From assembly GCA_003075315.1 (NCBI GenBank), contig QDFQ01000008.1, positions 79,015 through 143,014 of the forward strand: a stretch of DNA of 64,000 nucleotides. The letters are read 5' to 3'. Shown here in pieces: positions 63,621 to 64,000 of the stretch. The translations under genes and the position numbers were made by a program. This stretch comes from Arthrobacter sp. TPD3018. Its GTDB lineage: Bacteria > Pseudomonadota > Alphaproteobacteria > Sphingomonadales > Sphingomonadaceae. Below the pieces are notes generated by a model. That model made no database searches and had not been told where the DNA came from. It saw nothing but the letters and a program-made list of their open reading frames with translations. How positions within the stretch are numbered: position 1 is the stretch's first letter; every line of letters starts with the position of its first letter.

Positions 63621-64000
63621 TCATATCTGTTCTACCTTGCCGGTTCGGCTGCCAGCCGCAGCAATGAACCAAAACAGCGCGCCTGCAATAGCGCCTAATA
63701 GGGCAATTTGGCCGACGTAGTAGAAGTTCATCAGCCATCCGTAAGCAGTCAAAGATCCGTCGATGACGGTTGATCGTCCATCAATGCTCGCATTATCCGG
63801 TCGACTTATTAACGCGAGCACGAGCCAGGGAAGAGCGGCGACCACTGCACCAGTCGCAGCGCAGTTGATGATTGTCGCATTGACGTGTCGGCGTAACATG
63901 AAGAACGCCGGGAGCCCGATGATAAAGGCTGGAGGGTAAGCGCCAAACACGGCAAATGCCACAGCGCTCCGCCAGACCCGTTCGAGCGGATCGGTGATGC
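63621..64000 (-). CDS. membrane protein, 5' end beyond the window
   Basis: The minus-strand frame is open to the window edge; residues before the first internal GTG (ITDPLERVWRSAVAFAVFGA) still look coding, so the gene starts outside. At least three membrane segments are visible (AVFGAYPPAFIIGLPAFFML, TGAVVAALPWLVLALIS, VGQIALLGAIAGALFWFIAA). Codon use is less GC-biased than in neighbouring genes. No family recognised. Confidence 0.55.
   Translation of the reverse strand, partial: ITDPLERVWRSAVAFAVFGAYPPAFIIGLPAFFMLRRHVNATIINCAATGAVVAALPWLVLALISRPDNASIDGRSTVIDGSLTAYGWLMNFYYVGQIALLGAIAGALFWFIAAAGSRTGKVEQI

Overview
The window is GC-rich, densely coded chromosomal DNA from an alphaproteobacterium, most likely a sphingomonad (Sphingomonas or a close relative). 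This rests on gene content and order (mipZ, MucR, a glycine-type ALA synthase, rpiB-glyA-nrdR, plsY-dprA-topA, large TonB receptors) and on protein flavour; no 16S rRNA gene is present to confirm it. There is no prophage, insertion sequence, rRNA operon or CRISPR array.

Layout. 0.1-16.1 kb is housekeeping: a mipZ / J-domain / phosphomannomutase / PH-domain operon, panC, a Sel1-like gene, topA, a TMEM175-like channel, dprA, plsY, murI, hemA, a DUF3429 gene, then rpiB-glyA-(small membrane peptide)-nrdR-RNA methyltransferase. 16.6-23.5 kb holds chorismate mutase, rpsD, an M28 peptidase, the agmatine-to-putrescine pair aguA/aguB, a family-5 uracil-DNA glycosylase, folK and tRNA-Lys(TTT). 23.5-33.5 kb is an accessory stretch of small secreted or hypothetical proteins, with an MHYT-GGDEF-EAL c-di-GMP enzyme, a YgiB/YgiC-like pair, a PAP2 phosphatase, galE and msrA.

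33.6-51.2 kb is a flagellar locus in two divergent arms. The minus arm carries fliA, flhA, a lytic transglycosylase, flgN, flgM, flgA and a short MotA/MotB-like pair. The plus arm carries flgBCDEFGHIJKL followed by a standard motA-motB. Near-consensus sigma-54 promoters precede flgB, the transglycosylase-flhA-fliA operon and possibly the short motA gene, and a good sigma-28 site precedes flgM. This suggests a hierarchy in which sigma-54 drives the middle genes including fliA, and FliA/FlgM gate later ones.

51.3-64 kb holds a MucR-type regulator, an FMN-dependent 2-hydroxyacid enzyme and a class II aldolase. It continues with a small AT-rich defence islet (BrnT/BrnA toxin-antitoxin and a frameshifted AIPR gene with a nuclease-like motif), uvrA with a LexA box, a TonB-receptor remnant, an intact TonB receptor and a membrane protein cut by the window edge.

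Intergenic spaces carry at least ten REPIN-like inverted-repeat elements of about 80-115 bp. Two copies of a longer element, about 170 bp and containing a TGTAGGACA motif and a terminator-like hairpin, lie 15 kb apart; one copy supplies the last codons of chorismate mutase. All family assignments come from reading the translated sequences by eye; no database search was run.
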